NCBI GenBank assembly: GCA_964548595.1 | Contig: CAZJQO010000002.1 | Span: 1-31,155 of the forward strand | Direction of reading: 5' to 3' | From: JAJYVH01 sp964548595 | GTDB taxonomy: Archaea > Micrarchaeota > Micrarchaeia > Micrarchaeales > CABMGC01 | Length of the DNA: 31,155 nucleotides | Shown here: positions 30,441 to 31,155 of the stretch, in pieces | How positions within the stretch are numbered: the first letter of the stretch is position 1 | Layout of the letters: every line of letters starts with the position of its first letter | Notes under the pieces: generated by a model | What the model was told of the DNA's origin: nothing | What the model saw: only the letters and a program-made list of their open reading frames with translations | Database searches by the model: none | Position numbers and translations under genes: made by a program

Positions 30441-31155
30441 CTATTGCGATACAGAATCTGCAAGGTAACCGTAGTCCACTACAACATTGTTGCCATCGTT
30501 GCCGACAAGGTCGTATACTGTTATGGGCGCATCGACGACAGCTATGGAAGCCACGTCCACGTAGGTGCCTGAAACAGTATCATAGATTGAACTTCCTATC
30601 TTCAATTCTGATGCCATTACCCAGCCTCCCCGCGTGTAGAAGTATTCGTTAGCATCAGTAACTATCACGCCGTTTATGATGTACTGCTGGCTGACGTTGT
30701 AGCTTAGCACCTTCACCACCACATCGGGCACGTATGTCCTGCTCTGGAAATCATACGACATTATGGCGTAACCTGGTGTTATAGACGATATGGGCACGTA
30801 AGCTCCACTGGCCGTGAGCACCGCTGTGGCGGGTCCGAAGCTGCTAGAAGCTGTGGTGACCTTGCTTACGGAGACGGAGACCGACCGGGAGACCGTGGCT
30901 ACCGACTGGGAGACCGTGGCTACCGACTGGGATACGGAGACAGTCCGGGAGACGGAGACAGTCTGGGAGACGGAGACAGTCCGGGAGACGGAGACAGTCC
31001 GGGAGACGGAGACAGTCCGGGAGACGGAGACAGAAACGGACACGGAAACTGATATCGTCCGGGTGGTGGTGGACTGGTAGGTGGTGGTGGATTTAGGAAC
31101 ACTACTAGTGCACTCAACCTCTCCGCTGGCGCAGCCAAAGTCTGGAGATGGAGCT
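30441..31155 (-). CDS. Repeat-stalk surface protein with C-terminal degenerate Hint domain (5' truncated)
   Basis: The reading frame is open to the window edge, so the N terminus is missing. About 238 residues are visible. A Cys-containing segment (FGCASGEVEC) and a Thr-rich linker lead into a stalk of Ser-Val repeats (SVSRTV units, then TVSQSVA units). The last ~135 residues match the Hint fold block by block: TAVLTASGAYVPISSITPG, AIMSYDFQSRTYVP, IVTDANEYFYTRGGWVMAS, ELKIGSSIYD and APITVYDLVG. The usual nucleophilic Cys is Ser, the block B His is Asn (TDAN), and the terminal His-Asn is absent (ADSVSQ). It is probably a structural or vestigial Hint module on an exported protein. Confidence 0.78.
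   Translation of the reverse strand, partial: APSPDFGCASGEVECTSSVPKSTTTYQSTTTRTISVSVSVSVSVSRTVSVSRTVSVSRTVSVSQTVSVSRTVSVSQSVATVSQSVATVSRSVSVSVSKVTTASSSFGPATAVLTASGAYVPISSITPGYAIMSYDFQSRTYVPDVVVKVLSYNVSQQYIINGVIVTDANEYFYTRGGWVMASELKIGSSIYDTVSGTYVDVASIAVVDAPITVYDLVGNDGNNVVVDYGYLADSVSQ
30891..31030 (-). repeat. Tandem coding repeats in the Hint-protein stalk
   Basis: Five 18-base units (30941-31030; plus-strand form CAGTCCGGGAGACGGAGA, one base varying in unit 2) encode six-residue SVSRTV-type repeats. Two perfect 21-base units (30891-30911 and 30912-30932) encode SQSVATV-type seven-residue repeats. Frame is preserved in both. Near-perfect DNA identity suggests recent copy-number change. Confidence 0.93.

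Noticed and set aside
30441..30860. Hint domain as an active intein or bacterial-type intein-like element
   Set aside because: No C-terminal His-Asn, no downstream extein, no block B His and no Cys1, so splicing or cleavage by the known mechanism is not expected.
30891..31030. Possible CRISPR array
   Set aside because: The repeat units of 18 and 21 bases are directly abutting with no spacers and keep a protein reading frame, so they are coding tandem repeats.

Overview
The window comes from an archaeon, most likely a DPANN lineage and probably Micrarchaeota-like. The evidence is archaeal-only gene content (S19e, L39e, L31e, eIF6, PDCD5, Rpo11, RFC large subunit, A-type ATP synthase), TATA-box promoters close to start codons, GGTG-type ribosome binding sites, and a 16S rRNA whose 5' end and 530 loop depart from the archaeal consensus in the way seen in DPANN. 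The sequence is fairly GC-rich and very compact. Lineage placement is inference; no search was run.

Layout. 1-657 is the 5' part of a 16S rRNA gene on the minus strand, cut by the window edge, with its promoter at about 800. 933-1767 (minus) holds a DUF99 protein and RNA polymerase subunit L. 1855-3804 (plus) is a translation cluster (S19e, PDCD5-like, L39e, L31e, eIF6). 3859-7773 (plus) is a secreted membrane-anchored protein followed by pheS-pheT. 7781-8986 (minus) is the replication factor C large subunit, then tRNA-Glu(CTC) (plus) and thrS (minus). 11129-13682 (plus) is a tight four-gene operon: ribbon-helix-helix regulator, an unrecognised 102-aa protein, a CysD-like PP-loop protein carrying a CC...CxxC cysteine pattern, and a CysN-like GTPase. 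It converges on a sulfatase-fold protein with Thr in place of the sulfatase Cys. Then come a divergent rhomboid-like membrane protein, a MEMO protein (minus) and endonuclease III (plus) that share a 37-bp promoter region.

17452-27356 is a complete A-type ATP synthase operon in the order K-E-C-F-A-B-D-(61-aa membrane protein)-H-I. The catalytic A subunit is split inside its P-loop by a 502-residue intein with a LAGLIDADG endonuclease. The last two subunits, H and I, are usually first in archaeal operons. A diphthamide-synthase gene (dph6) follows with no spacer; its only sensible start is ATT, directly after the atpI stop codon and in the same frame. Next is the radical SAM member of the AmmeMemoRadiSam set, whose MEMO partner lies 12 kb upstream.

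The right edge (29125-31155, minus) is a surface-protein operon: two N-terminally anchored extracellular proteins preceded by a partial protein with a Val/Ser/Thr/Arg repeat stalk and a C-terminal Hint (intein/hedgehog-fold) domain that has lost its self-processing residues. The items most worth following up are the Hint surface protein, the CysD-like/CysN operon, the P-loop intein and the ATT-initiated dph6.
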